A stretch of DNA of 64,000 nucleotides from Amycolatopsis mediterranei (GTDB lineage: Bacteria > Actinomycetota > Actinomycetes > Mycobacteriales > Pseudonocardiaceae), in the NCBI RefSeq assembly GCF_026017845.1, contig NZ_CP100416.1, positions 6,866,326-6,930,325 of the forward strand. Reading direction: 5' to 3'. The notes beneath the pieces were generated by a model. The model saw only the letters and a program-made list of their open reading frames with translations, had not been told where the DNA came from and did not search any database. Both the position numbers and the translations under genes were made by a program. Below, in pieces: positions 32,510 through 41,552 of the stretch (positions are counted from its first letter, which is position 1; each line of letters starts with the position of its first letter).

Positions 32510-33958
32510 TCAGCCCGCGTGGCCGAAGCGCAGCACCCCGTCGTCCACGCGGGTGAACCGCATGTCCGCCAGGTCCAGCAGGTAGTTCTGGCGCATCGTC
32601 CAGGGCCGTCGCCCGCCTTGCTTCGGCAGGCCGTGGGCGGCCCGCTTGATGTACCCCGACTGCAGGTCCACGATCGGCCGCGGCCGGCCCGCGCCCGACG
32701 CCGAGGCCGCGTCCGGCACGCAGAACGCGTACCCGTTCCGGTCCAGGTACGCGAGCAGGCGGCACACGTACTGCGACGCCAGGTCCGCCCGCAGCGTCCA
32801 CGAGCTGTTCGTGTATCCGATGCACCACGCCAGATTCGGCACGCCGCCGAACATCGTGCCCTTGTACGCCCGCTGCTCCCCCGGCTCGATGGCCCGCCCG
32901 TCGACCGTCAGCGAAATCCCGCCGAACGCCACCAGCCGCAGACCGGTCGCCGTCACGATGACGTCGGCCTTCAGCGTGCGACCCGACTCCAAAGCCACGC
33001 CCGACGTGGTGAACCGCGTGATGCGGTCCGTCACGATGTCCGCTTGGCCCGAGCGCAACGCCCGGAACAGGTCCGCGTCCGGCACCAGGCACAGCCGCTG
33101 GTCCCACGGGTCGTACGACGGCACGAAGTGCGGGTCCACCGGGATCGACGCGGGCAGCTGCGCCGCCACCCGCTTGCGCAGCACCTGTGACGTCCGGTCC
33201 GGCAGGCGCCGCATCAGCTGGAAGAACAGCGTGCCCATGACCACGTTCTTGCCGCGGATCAGCCGGTGGGCGAGCTTTTCCGGCAGCAGCGCGCGGAGCC
33301 GGTCGGCCAGCGCGTCGTGCCCCGGCCTCGCCACGATGTACGACGGCGACCGCTGCAGCATCGTCACGTGCGAAGCGCGCGACGCGAGCGCCGGGACCAG
33401 CGTCACCGCCGTCGCCCCGCTGCCGATCACCACGACCTGCTTGCCCGTGTGGTCCAGCGAATCCGGCCAGTGCTGCGGGTGCACGATCTCCCCGGCGAAC
33501 TCCGCGCGGCCCGGGAAGTCGACGACGTGCCCGGACTCGTACGAGTAATAGCCGCTGCACAGGTACAGGAACCGGCAGGTGAACGTGGCGCCGTGCGCGG
33601 TCGAGACCGTCCACCGCGCGTCCGGCGACGACCACGAAGCCCGCACGACCCGGTGCCCGAAGCGGATATGGGTGGTCACGCCGAACGCCTCGGCCGTCGA
33701 GCGGATGTAGCTCAGGATCGACGGCCCGTCCGCGATCGCCTTCGGGTCCTTCCACGGCCGGAACGGGTAACCGAGGGTGAACATGTCCGAATCGGACCGG
33801 ATTCCCGGGTACCGGAACAGGTCCCAGGTGCCGCCGATGGTGTCGCGCGCTTCCAGCACCGCATACGTCTTGCCCGGCAAGCGCTCCTGCAGGCGGCAGG
33901 CCGCGCCGATCCCCGACAGGCCGGCGCCCACGATCAGGACGTCCACGTGCTCGGTCAT
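32510..33958 (-). CDS. Baeyer-Villiger-type flavin monooxygenase
   Basis: A 482-residue FAD/NADPH enzyme. It has an N-terminal FAD site (VLIVGAGLSGIGAAC), a second nucleotide site (VVVIGSGATAVTLVPAL), and between them FAGEIVHPQHWP, an exact FxGxxxHxxxW(P/D) Baeyer-Villiger fingerprint. RYPGIRSDSDMFTLGY is also typical of the EthA branch. Such enzymes insert oxygen into ketones or oxidise sulfides and thioamides. It is a single gene; the substrate is not indicated by its neighbours. ATG at 33958. Confidence 0.9.
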   Translation of the reverse strand: MTEHVDVLIVGAGLSGIGAACRLQERLPGKTYAVLEARDTIGGTWDLFRYPGIRSDSDMFTLGYPFRPWKDPKAIADGPSILSYIRSTAEAFGVTTHIRFGHRVVRASWSSPDARWTVSTAHGATFTCRFLYLCSGYYSYESGHVVDFPGRAEFAGEIVHPQHWPDSLDHTGKQVVVIGSGATAVTLVPALASRASHVTMLQRSPSYIVARPGHDALADRLRALLPEKLAHRLIRGKNVVMGTLFFQLMRRLPDRTSQVLRKRVAAQLPASIPVDPHFVPSYDPWDQRLCLVPDADLFRALRSGQADIVTDRITRFTTSGVALESGRTLKADVIVTATGLRLVAFGGISLTVDGRAIEPGEQRAYKGTMFGGVPNLAWCIGYTNSSWTLRADLASQYVCRLLAYLDRNGYAFCVPDAASASGAGRPRPIVDLQSGYIKRAAHGLPKQGGRRPWTMRQNYLLDLADMRFTRVDDGVLRFGHAG

Positions 33959-34029
33959 GACCGGCAGCCTAACCGAGGTGGGGACCCCGCCGGACCGGGT
34001 CGGGGCACCGGCCCGGCGGGGAGGTCTGC

Positions 34030-36402
34030 CTACACCGCGATCACTTTCGTCGCGCCGAACGTGCCCTTCAGCGGCACCTCCACGGATCGGCCGCGCACCG
34101 TCACCGTGACGCTGTCCTGCAGCTGCGTCGGATCCGACACCGCGAGCTGGGTCCGGGCCCCGCACCGCCCGATCGCCACCGAGGCCGGCCCGGACACGCC
34201 GAGGTCGCCGACCGTGCCCGCCGCGAAGAAGTTCGCCAGCACCGTGCCGCCGGCCACGCGGATCGCCTGTACCACCGGGGTGTTCGCCAGCACCCGCCAC
34301 GCCCAGGACGCAGTGAGCGTGTCGATCACCGAAGCGCCCGGGAGCACCGCGTACGCGTACTTCGCGTCCGTCGGCTTCACGCCGTGTTCCAGGACCAGCT
34401 TCTGGTACCGGCGCGTGTTCGGTGTCGTGGTGCCCTTGGTGTTGGCGCCCGTGTCGATGTCGCGCCACGCGCCCGTCCGGTCTTCGCGCAACGCCGTCAC
34501 CGAGGCGTCGTCGAGGAGCAGGTACCCGCCGACGTTCTCCAGGTGCGCCCAGCGCGGCCGCCGCAGCGCGGAGGCTTTCCCGAGGTCGGTGGCCACGCGC
34601 CGGCCGTCGGCCAGCAGCGTCCCGCGGCCGCCCTCGCCGAGGTTGCGGTTCTCGATCGTCGTGCGCACGGCGTAGGGCGACGTGCTGGTGATCCCGGCGC
34701 CGAGGCAGAGGATGCCGTCCGGGGTGAAGAACCACGACTTCTTCGCGACCAGCGAGCCGTCCCAGTTCTTGAAGCCGAACGCGTACGCGCCGTACCGCTC
34801 GTCCCAGCGGACGCCGCCGGTGTGCGGGTCCGGCCCCACCGGCACGCCGCCGAACTTGGGGTCGACCGGGCCGTCGTGCTCGGTCGTGCCCGGCAGCAGC
34901 AGCGGGTCCACCGTCGGCCAGTAGGCGTCGGTGTAGTGGCCCTTGGCGCTCGGCAGGAACGTGTAGAGCACGCCGTCGCCGACGTGGTAGCCCTTCATGT
35001 TCTGGCCGTTGATGGCTTCGTAGCGCGAGATCCGCGTCGAGCTGACGCCCAGTGACGCCGACCAGTCGTCGGTGACGTGGACCATCCGGTCCTGCTGGCC
35101 GAAGATCCGGTGCGTCGCCACCACCCGCGCCGGGCGCGCCCCCGACGCCAGCATGTCCTGCGCGAACTCGATGCCCGGCGTCGCCACCAGGTCCGGGCCG
35201 GGCGCGAACCGCTCCGGGTCCGGGATCTTCAGCAGCGGCGCGTACTCGCCTTCCTTGATCCACTTCGCGGCCAGCGCGTTGAGGTCGCTCTTCGTCTTGC
35301 CCGACGCGGTCCGGGCCAGCACCAGCGTCGCGACGGTGAGCTGGTGGCCGATGTCGTGGCCGGTCTCCCCCTGGCGCGACAGCATCCGCCCGCGCACCGG
35401 CTCCATCAGCGCGCCCGCGTAGACGAAGGGCGCGTAGCTGTCGGCGACGAGCGCGTAGATCTTGTCCTTGAGCGGCTGCGGGAGCGCGTACGCGGTGCCC
35501 TGCGTGACGTGGATGGCGCCGGCGAGCGCGGTCAGCAGCACGATGCCGTAGTGCCCGGGGTAGGGGATGGTGTCGTGCTGGATGAACGAGCCGTCGACGT
35601 GGAAGCCGTCGCCCGCCGCGCGATCCAGCTTGGCGACGACGCTCGCCGCACCCCCGCCCGCGACGTCGGTGAGCGCGTCGATGCCGGTCTTGATCCACGC
35701 CGTGTCGCCCAGCAGCGCGCCCGAGACGATCGAGATGAGGGCCTTGTCCGCGCGGTTGGCGCCGGTTTCGACCACCGACGCGTTGTTCGCGCGCAGGTTC
35801 GGGTTGCCGACGAACCGCTTGACCGGCGCCAGGTAGCGGGCCAGTTGTTCCGCGGTGAGCTGGTCCGCGACCACCGACAGCGTGTGCAGCAGGTAGTACG
35901 GGATACCGATTTCGTACGTGTACCAGTTGCCGATTTCGCCCACGGTTTCGTTGTACTGGCTGGCATTGATGAGTTCCAGCGCCGACTTGATGCGGTCGAG
36001 CACCACGGGGTCGCCGGAGAGCGCCCCGCCCGGCGTGCCCCAGTCGACGGCGATCGCGCGCAGCCGCGCGTACATCGACGTCGTGTAGTCGCTGCCAGGA
36101 CCGAGCGGCAGGTCCGTCCACAGTGGAGCAGCCCCGCCGGCGACGGACAGGCTCGCGTTGTAGGCCTTGGCGACCCGGCCGAGGTTGGCCAGCGCCGCGG
36201 CGCGTTCCGGCGACGGCCGGTTGATGCCGGTCTGCAGCTGCCGGTAGGCGGCGACGATCGGCGCGGTCGCGGCGGGCACCGGGCCGGCCGCTTTCGCCGC
36301 GGGCGTGGCCGCGGATGCGGCGAAGGCCGGGCGGGTGAGGAGCACGGTGGAAGCGGCCGCCAGGGCACCGCCGCGCAGGGCATTTCTCCGGTTCACGGGC
36401 AT
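34030..36402 (-). CDS. Secreted polysaccharide lyase family 8 enzyme
   Basis: A 790-residue exported lyase. A twin-arginine-like signal (NRRNALRGGALAAASTVLL) covers about residues 1-35. Conserved PL8 features are IGNWYTYEIGIPYYLLHTL (Asn-Trp), DGFHVDGSFIQHDTIPYPGHYG (catalytic His and Tyr) and EPVRGRMLSRQGE (Arg). A beta-sheet C-terminal half follows. Members cleave hyaluronan, chondroitin or xanthan by elimination, releasing unsaturated uronic acids. Location beside an oxidative uronate pathway (36.7-44.9 kb) fits a role in uronate supply. ATG 36402 is preferred: GGAAGG precedes it, and the longer in-frame start adds seven residues only. Confidence 0.88.
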   Translation of the reverse strand: MPVNRRNALRGGALAAASTVLLTRPAFAASAATPAAKAAGPVPAATAPIVAAYRQLQTGINRPSPERAAALANLGRVAKAYNASLSVAGGAAPLWTDLPLGPGSDYTTSMYARLRAIAVDWGTPGGALSGDPVVLDRIKSALELINASQYNETVGEIGNWYTYEIGIPYYLLHTLSVVADQLTAEQLARYLAPVKRFVGNPNLRANNASVVETGANRADKALISIVSGALLGDTAWIKTGIDALTDVAGGGAASVVAKLDRAAGDGFHVDGSFIQHDTIPYPGHYGIVLLTALAGAIHVTQGTAYALPQPLKDKIYALVADSYAPFVYAGALMEPVRGRMLSRQGETGHDIGHQLTVATLVLARTASGKTKSDLNALAAKWIKEGEYAPLLKIPDPERFAPGPDLVATPGIEFAQDMLASGARPARVVATHRIFGQQDRMVHVTDDWSASLGVSSTRISRYEAINGQNMKGYHVGDGVLYTFLPSAKGHYTDAYWPTVDPLLLPGTTEHDGPVDPKFGGVPVGPDPHTGGVRWDERYGAYAFGFKNWDGSLVAKKSWFFTPDGILCLGAGITSTSPYAVRTTIENRNLGEGGRGTLLADGRRVATDLGKASALRRPRWAHLENVGGYLLLDDASVTALREDRTGAWRDIDTGANTKGTTTPNTRRYQKLVLEHGVKPTDAKYAYAVLPGASVIDTLTASWAWRVLANTPVVQAIRVAGGTVLANFFAAGTVGDLGVSGPASVAIGRCGARTQLAVSDPTQLQDSVTVTVRGRSVEVPLKGTFGATKVIAV

Positions 36403-36545
36403 GACAACGCCTTCCAGGATCAAGACATCCTTGGCTTGCGGGGAACGGGGATTCAGTTGTGCGGCGGCGGAATTTGTTCTGTGTGTGCCACCTTCGGGGC
36501 ATCTGGTGCCCCGAAGGTGACTTTTCCGGCTCTCGGCTCCGGAAA

Positions 36546-36568
36546 CTGTCGGTGCCGAGCGGTAATGT
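36546..36568 (+). promoter_or_regulatory. RecA-independent damage promoter-like element, copy 1
   Basis: CTGTCGGTG-N8-TAATGT fits tTGTCRGTG-N8-TAnnnT with only the first base different. It points rightwards, towards the 3' end of the aldehyde dehydrogenase gene on the opposite strand, so it has no evident target gene. Confidence 0.5.
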
Positions 36569-36643
36569 GGAAACGGGGGGCGCCCCCGCGGGTCGGTGGC
36601 GCCGATCGGTGGTGTGGGGTCAGTGGCGCCGGATCAACGGAAA

Positions 36644-36666
36644 CTGTCGGTGCCGAGCGATAGGCT
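36644..36666 (+). promoter_or_regulatory. RecA-independent damage promoter-like element, copy 2
   Basis: CTGTCGGTG-N8-TAGGCT, the same consensus fit as copy 1 and 98 bp further on, with the same flanking sequence. The two copies are a direct duplication. No coding gene follows on the plus strand until 43215. Confidence 0.5.
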
Positions 36667-36709
36667 GGAACCGGGGGGCGCCCCCGCGGCGGTCAGCGGA
36701 ATCTGCGGA

Positions 36710-38164
36710 TCAGCGGGAGCCGTCGGTGCGGCGGGGCAGCTGCCAGGGGTTGGCCTCCTGCAGGGGTTCGGGGAGCAGGGCGTCCGGGAAGCCCTGCCAG
36801 GCGATCGGGCGCAGGAACCGCTCGATCGCCGCGGTGCCGACGGAAGTCGTCGTCGGGGCCGTCGTGGCCGGGTACGGGCCGCCGTGCTGCTGGGCCCAGC
36901 TCACCGTCACGCCGGTGGGCCAGTCGTTCCACAGCAGCCGGCCGGCGATGCGGGCCAGCGAGGGCAGCACCGGCCGGAGCCAGTCCACATCGGACTCCTC
37001 GCCGTGGATCGTGGCGGTGAGCCCCGGTTCGATCACGTCGAGCAGGCGCAGCAGCTCGGCCTGGTCGGCGTAGGTGACGATCAGCGACGCCGGCCCGAAG
37101 CACTCCTCGTGCACGGTGTCGCCGCCCTCGAGGAACTGCTTGCCGGTGGTGGTCAGCAGCGTCGGGGTGAACGCGGGCGAAGAAGAATCCGACGAAGACA
37201 CGACCTCGACACCCGGGACCTCCCGCAGCGCGGACAGCTGAGCGGAGAAACCGGAAGCGATCCGGTCGTTGAGCATCGGCTGGGCCGGGGCGCCGTCCAG
37301 CGCCGAACGCAGCACGTCGGTCAGGCCGTGGTCCTCCGGCAGGAACAGCAGGCCCGGCTTGGTGCAGAACTGGCCGGCGCCGAGGGTGAACGACCCGGCG
37401 TAGCCCTTCGCCACGGCTTCCCCGCGCGCGGCGATCGCGGCCTCGGTGACCACCACCGGGTTGACGCTGCCCAGCTCGCCGTAGAACGGGATCGGCCGCG
37501 GCCGCGCGTTCGCGATGTCGAACAGGGCCCGCCCGCCGGGGATCGAGCCGGTGAACGACGCCGCCGCGATCCGCGGGTCCTTCAGCGCGGTGACGCCTTC
37601 CTCCTGGCCGAAGATCACGTTGAACAGGGCCGCCGGAGCGCCCGCCTTGATCAGCGCCTCCCGCACGATCGAGCCCGTCTGCGCGGACAGCTCCGGGTGC
37701 CCGGGGTGGGCCTTGAGGACCACCGGGCAGCCCGCGGCCAGCGCGGACGCCGTATCACCACCGGCGACGCTGAACGCGAACGGGAAGTTGCTGGCCGCGA
37801 ACACCAGCACCGGCCCGATCGCGGTCTTGACGCGGCGGATGTCCGGGCGCGGGCCCATCGGCCAGTCCGGGTCCGCGTGGTCGACGGTGGCGCCGAGGTA
37901 CTCGCCGTCGGTGAGGACCTCGGCGAACAGGCGCAGCTGGAACGTCGTGCGCTTCAGCTCGCCGGCCAGCCGCGGGGTCTCCGGCAGGTGCGTCTCGGCG
38001 TGCGCCAGCGGGACGAGCTCGCCCGCGGCGGCGTCGAGGGCGTCGGCGACGGCGGTCAGCCAGCCCGCGCGTTCGGCCGGGGTCGCCTCGGCGGCGGGAC
38101 GGGCGGCGTCGGCGGCTCCCGCCAGGATCTTCTCGAGCGTGGCAGCGTCAGTGGCCTGGCTCAT
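36710..38164 (-). CDS. 2-oxoglutarate semialdehyde (2,5-dioxovalerate) dehydrogenase
   Basis: A 484-residue aldehyde dehydrogenase. It has Asn126 in FAASNFPFAF, Lys151, FTGS (204-207), general base Glu230 in FYGELGSVNP and nucleophile Cys267 in GAGQFCTKPG. Long gaps relative to common ALDH and NFPFAFSVAGGDTASALAAGCPVV are characteristic of the NADP+-dependent 2-oxoglutarate semialdehyde dehydrogenases of glucarate and pentose pathways. It would make 2-oxoglutarate from the product of the KdgD-type dehydratase in the same operon. 15 bp after the upstream unknown gene. Confidence 0.88.
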   Translation of the reverse strand: MSQATDAATLEKILAGAADAARPAAEATPAERAGWLTAVADALDAAAGELVPLAHAETHLPETPRLAGELKRTTFQLRLFAEVLTDGEYLGATVDHADPDWPMGPRPDIRRVKTAIGPVLVFAASNFPFAFSVAGGDTASALAAGCPVVLKAHPGHPELSAQTGSIVREALIKAGAPAALFNVIFGQEEGVTALKDPRIAAASFTGSIPGGRALFDIANARPRPIPFYGELGSVNPVVVTEAAIAARGEAVAKGYAGSFTLGAGQFCTKPGLLFLPEDHGLTDVLRSALDGAPAQPMLNDRIASGFSAQLSALREVPGVEVVSSSDSSSPAFTPTLLTTTGKQFLEGGDTVHEECFGPASLIVTYADQAELLRLLDVIEPGLTATIHGEESDVDWLRPVLPSLARIAGRLLWNDWPTGVTVSWAQQHGGPYPATTAPTTTSVGTAAIERFLRPIAWQGFPDALLPEPLQEANPWQLPRRTDGSR

Positions 38165-38179
38165 GGGTGGAACAGCTCC

Positions 38180-39307
38180 TCAGTTCTCATGGGCGGCGGC
38201 GGTGGCCGTGCCCAGGTCGCCCCAGCGACCCGGACCGGCCAGTCCGAGGTGGTACAGGTGCAGCTCGGCGGCCCCCGCCTTGGCCAGCTCGCCGACGTAC
38301 GCGGCGATGTCCGGCACCGGCGCGGCGGCGACCGCGGTGATGTAACTCGCGATCGCCACCCGTTCGGGCAGGGCCTCCCGGGCCGCCGCGACGGCCTCGG
38401 CACCCGTCGCGGGGGCCCACCCGAACAATACGACCGCGTCGACGTCGTCGGGCGCCGACGGCGTCAGCCCGGGCAGCGCGCCGGTGACCCACGGGTCGAG
38501 CGCGCCGTGCAGCACGATCCGGATGCCCTCCGGGAGCGTGGCCAAAACCGCGGCCCGCAGCTCGTCGGTCGCCTTCTGCCGGGCTCGCAGCAGCAGCTGC
38601 GTCAGCTCCGGGGGCAGCCGATCGCCGGTGATCTGCAGATCCCCGGTCGCGATCAGCCGCCGCACCTCCTCGACGAGCTGGGCCCGGACGGCTTCCGCGT
38701 CGACGTCCCAGGAAGCAGCGCAGGCTTCGCAGCAGCAGATCGACAGCAGCCGGGCCACCGCGGGCGCCCACACGCCGTCGGTCTTCTCGTGCTGGTGCTG
38801 GTGCACCGCGCCGAGCGGGCCGCAGGCCTCGAGGATCACCGAAGCCAGCTCCAGCCCCGCGACGGCCTCCGCGGTCACCTTCGCCGCGTACTCGCGCACG
38901 GCGGGCTGTGATGGGCACAACGCCCACGGATAGGCCTCGCCGAAGCAGTTGCGGACCACGACGTCCGGGTGTTCGTAGCCGAGCTGGGAGTTGTGGGTCA
39001 GCACGATCCAGGCGGCGGCCGGGATCCCGGCCGCGTTGAGCAGCCGGACGGCGTCACCCCCGGAATCCGAAGACGACACCCAGTCCGGAGTGGACGGACG
39101 CAGCGTGCCCCACTCCCCGGACACCGGCCGGTAGAAGGCCGCGTGCCGCGCCACGACGGCCGTCCGGGACGGCGACCACGGCGTCGCCGCGCGGGCGCTG
39201 TGGTACGACAGCGCCACGGCCACCTCGTCGACACCCAGATCCCGGGCCCGGGCGGCGAACCCGTCCTCCAGGACGTCCCAGGGGTAGGCGTATCCCGTCA
39301 CCTTCAC
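38180..39307 (-). CDS. Unknown protein of the uronate operon, probable TIM-barrel
   Basis: A 375-residue protein that I do not recognise. It starts KVTGYAYPWDVLEDGFAARARDLGVDEVAVALSYHSARAATPWSP and contains AAWIVLTHNSQLGYEHPDVVVRNCFGEAYPWALCPSQPAVREYAAKVT and a cluster ICCCEACAASW. Alternating strand/helix segments and the ...ILEACGPLG... strand suggest a TIM barrel like those of glycoside hydrolase-type or family-10-like proteins. No signal peptide. GTG 39307 lies 4 bp after the gudD stop, so it is co-transcribed with glucarate enzymes and may act on a uronate or aldarate derivative. Function not assigned. Confidence 0.75.
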   Translation of the reverse strand: MKVTGYAYPWDVLEDGFAARARDLGVDEVAVALSYHSARAATPWSPSRTAVVARHAAFYRPVSGEWGTLRPSTPDWVSSSDSGGDAVRLLNAAGIPAAAWIVLTHNSQLGYEHPDVVVRNCFGEAYPWALCPSQPAVREYAAKVTAEAVAGLELASVILEACGPLGAVHQHQHEKTDGVWAPAVARLLSICCCEACAASWDVDAEAVRAQLVEEVRRLIATGDLQITGDRLPPELTQLLLRARQKATDELRAAVLATLPEGIRIVLHGALDPWVTGALPGLTPSAPDDVDAVVLFGWAPATGAEAVAAAREALPERVAIASYITAVAAAPVPDIAAYVGELAKAGAAELHLYHLGLAGPGRWGDLGTATAAAHEN

Positions 39308-39311
39308 CGGC

Positions 39312-40568
39312 TCACCACCTCGCCGTGTTCGGTTCGAAACCGGCGACGAAGTTCCGCATGTACGTCACGTCGTCCCGCTTGGTCAGTCCACATCGGACGT
39401 AGTTCTCGTGCAGCTTCGCCAGCGCGTCCTCGTCGAGCGTGATCCCGAGCCCCGGGGTGGTCGGCACCGCGACGGCGCCGTCGGCGAACTCCAGCACCCC
39501 GGGTTCGATGACGTCTTCGACCTTCCACGGCCAGTGCGTGTCGCAGGCGTAGGTCAGGTGCGGCGTCGCCGCGGCGACCTGCACCATCGCGGCCAGGCTG
39601 ATCCCGAGGTGGCTGTTCGAGTGCATCGACAGGCCGACGCCGAAGCTCTCGCACGTCACCGACAACGCCTGCGTGGCCCGCAACCCGCCCCAGAAGTGGT
39701 GGTCGGACAGCAGCACGCCGATCGCGCGCGCCCGGAACCCCGGCTCGACGTCGCCGAAGTTGACCACGCACATGTTGGTGGCCAGCGGCATCGACGCCTC
39801 GGCGGCCACCTGGGCCATCCCGTCGATGCCCGGCGTCGGGTCCTCCAGGTACTCGAGGACACCGTCGAGCTCGGAAGCGACCCGGATGCTCGTTTCGACC
39901 GTCCAGGCGCCGTTCGGGTCGATCCGCAGCGGGTGCCCGGGGAACGCCTCGGCCAGCGCGCGGACGCCCTCGATCTCCTGCGCGGGCTCGTAGACCCCGC
40001 CCTTGAGCTTGATCGAGCGGAAGCCGTACTCGTCGAACATCCGCTTCGCCGACCCGACCAGCGTCTCGGGCGTGGTGATCTCGCCCCAGGAGTCTTCGCG
40101 GCCGTCGACGTGCTTGCCGTACTTGTAGAACAGGTAGGCGGAGAACTCGACCGCTTCGCGGGCCCGGCCGCCGAGCAGGTCGGTCACCGGACGGCCCAGG
40201 AGGTGCCCTTGGGCGTCCAGGCAGGCGACCTCGAACAGCGAGTACACGCTCGCGATCGTCTTGCGGATGGAGAACCCACCGATCAGGCCGTGCGCATCGG
40301 TCAGCACCGTGTCGGACAGCGCTTCGGCGACCAGCCGCTGGAGGCCCGGCAGGTCGAAAACGTCGTGGCCGCGCAGCCGCGGCAGCACCTTGCGCACCTC
40401 GCCGAGGAAGGCGTCGTCGCCGTAGGACTCGCCGAGCCCGACGATCCCGTCTTCGCACTTGACCTGGACGATGCTGCGCAGCGCGAACGGCTCGTGCACG
40501 CCCATGACGTTGAGCAGCGGCGGGTCCGCGAACGCGACCGGGGTGAGCACCACGTCGAGGATTCGCAT
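39312..40568 (-). CDS. gudD: Glucarate dehydratase (enolase superfamily)
   Basis: A 418-residue enolase-superfamily enzyme. Visible motifs: SIKLKGG (general base Lys), RIDPNGAW and LEDPTPGIDGM (Mg2+ ligands), LSDHHFWGG and the SMHSNSHLGISLAAM strand with the catalytic His. These identify the glucarate dehydratase subgroup, converting D-glucarate (or galactarate/idarate) to 5-dehydro-4-deoxy-D-glucarate. ATG overlaps the kdgD stop by one base (TGATG), so they are co-translated. Confidence 0.92.
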   Translation of the reverse strand: MRILDVVLTPVAFADPPLLNVMGVHEPFALRSIVQVKCEDGIVGLGESYGDDAFLGEVRKVLPRLRGHDVFDLPGLQRLVAEALSDTVLTDAHGLIGGFSIRKTIASVYSLFEVACLDAQGHLLGRPVTDLLGGRAREAVEFSAYLFYKYGKHVDGREDSWGEITTPETLVGSAKRMFDEYGFRSIKLKGGVYEPAQEIEGVRALAEAFPGHPLRIDPNGAWTVETSIRVASELDGVLEYLEDPTPGIDGMAQVAAEASMPLATNMCVVNFGDVEPGFRARAIGVLLSDHHFWGGLRATQALSVTCESFGVGLSMHSNSHLGISLAAMVQVAAATPHLTYACDTHWPWKVEDVIEPGVLEFADGAVAVPTTPGLGITLDEDALAKLHENYVRCGLTKRDDVTYMRNFVAGFEPNTARW

Positions 40569-41503
40569 CAGCCGAGCCCCTTCAGCGTCACGAAGCCGTC
40601 CTCCACGACCTTCTCGAGCCGGCGGACCTGCTCGGGCGTCGGTTCGACCAGCGGCGGCCGGACCGGGCCGACCTTGTCGCCGCGCAGCCGGGCGGCGGCC
40701 TTCACGAGCGAGACGGCGAAGCCGGGCGTCTCGTCCCGCAACGCCACCAGCGGCAGGTAGAACCCGGTGAGCAGGGCGTCCATCACGCGCGTGTCGCCTT
40801 CGCCGAGCGCGCGGTGGAAGCGGTGGGCGATCTCCGGCGCGAAGCAGTGCACCGCCGAGGAGTACCGGGCGACGCCGATCGCGGCGTACGCCTTGGCCGA
40901 GACCTCCGCGGTCGGCAACCCGTTGAAGAACAGGAAGTTCCGCGCCCGCTCGGTGTCCAGCGACCGGATCGTGGTGACGATCCGGGTCATGCACTCGACG
41001 TCGCCGTAGCCGTCCTTGAGCCCGACGACCGACGGGATGTCCAGCAGCGAAGCCGCGGCCGGCGCGGTGAACACGCCGGTGCCGCGGTGGTACACGATGA
41101 CCGGCACGGACGAGTGGCCGACGGCGTAGCGGACGAAGTCGACCAGGCCCGACGACGGCCCGGTGACGAGGTACGGCGGCAGCAGCAGGACGCCGTCCGC
41201 ACCACCCGCCTGCGCTGTCGCGATGCCGGCCCGCGCCGACGCCGCGCCGCCCCCGGCGCCCACCCAGACCGGGACGCGGCCGGCGGCCACCTCCCGGGCC
41301 CGGGTGAGCACCGAGGCGTGCTCGGCGGGCGAGAGCGAGCTGAACTCGCCGGTGCCGCACGCCACGAACAGCGCACCGGCGCCCGCCGCGATGTGGCTCT
41401 CCACGTTCTCCGCGAGTGCGTCGAGGTTGACCTCGAGGTCCTCGGTGAACGGGGTGAGGGGGAACGCCAGCAGGCCGTCCAGCTCGATCTCGTTCTGTGC
41501 CAT
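40568..41503 (-). CDS. kdgD: 5-dehydro-4-deoxyglucarate dehydratase (DapA-like)
   Basis: A 311-residue class I aldolase-like lyase. Schiff-base Lys163 lies in VVGLKDGYGD and the partner Tyr138 in VIVYHRGTG; the GTGEF motif (51-54) is as in the family. It removes water and CO2 from 5-dehydro-4-deoxy-D-glucarate to give 2-oxoglutarate semialdehyde. It follows the symporter by 49 bp and overlaps gudD by one base. Confidence 0.92.
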   Translation of the reverse strand: MAQNEIELDGLLAFPLTPFTEDLEVNLDALAENVESHIAAGAGALFVACGTGEFSSLSPAEHASVLTRAREVAAGRVPVWVGAGGGAASARAGIATAQAGGADGVLLLPPYLVTGPSSGLVDFVRYAVGHSSVPVIVYHRGTGVFTAPAAASLLDIPSVVGLKDGYGDVECMTRIVTTIRSLDTERARNFLFFNGLPTAEVSAKAYAAIGVARYSSAVHCFAPEIAHRFHRALGEGDTRVMDALLTGFYLPLVALRDETPGFAVSLVKAAARLRGDKVGPVRPPLVEPTPEQVRRLEKVVEDGFVTLKGLG

Positions 41504-41552
41504 CAGTTCTGCTCTCTCGTCCTTTTTCGGGTTCGGCCGGGTGTGGCCTGCC

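Larger units (their letters stand above)
36403..36709. other. 307-bp intergenic stretch with repeated promoter-like elements
   Basis: Holds the promoter region of the lyase gene (minus) and two nearly identical plus-strand blocks, 36541-36598 and 36640-36700, each reading GGAAACTGTCGGTGCCGAGC, then a -10-like hexamer, then a GGGGGGCGCCCCC hairpin core. No open frame with coding character is seen. They are described separately. Confidence 0.6.

Noticed and set aside
32510..36502. A 1330-codon open frame on the minus strand
   Set aside because: Only its last 482 codons (the monooxygenase) look like protein; the rest is an alternative frame of the PL8 lyase gene, kept open by high G+C.
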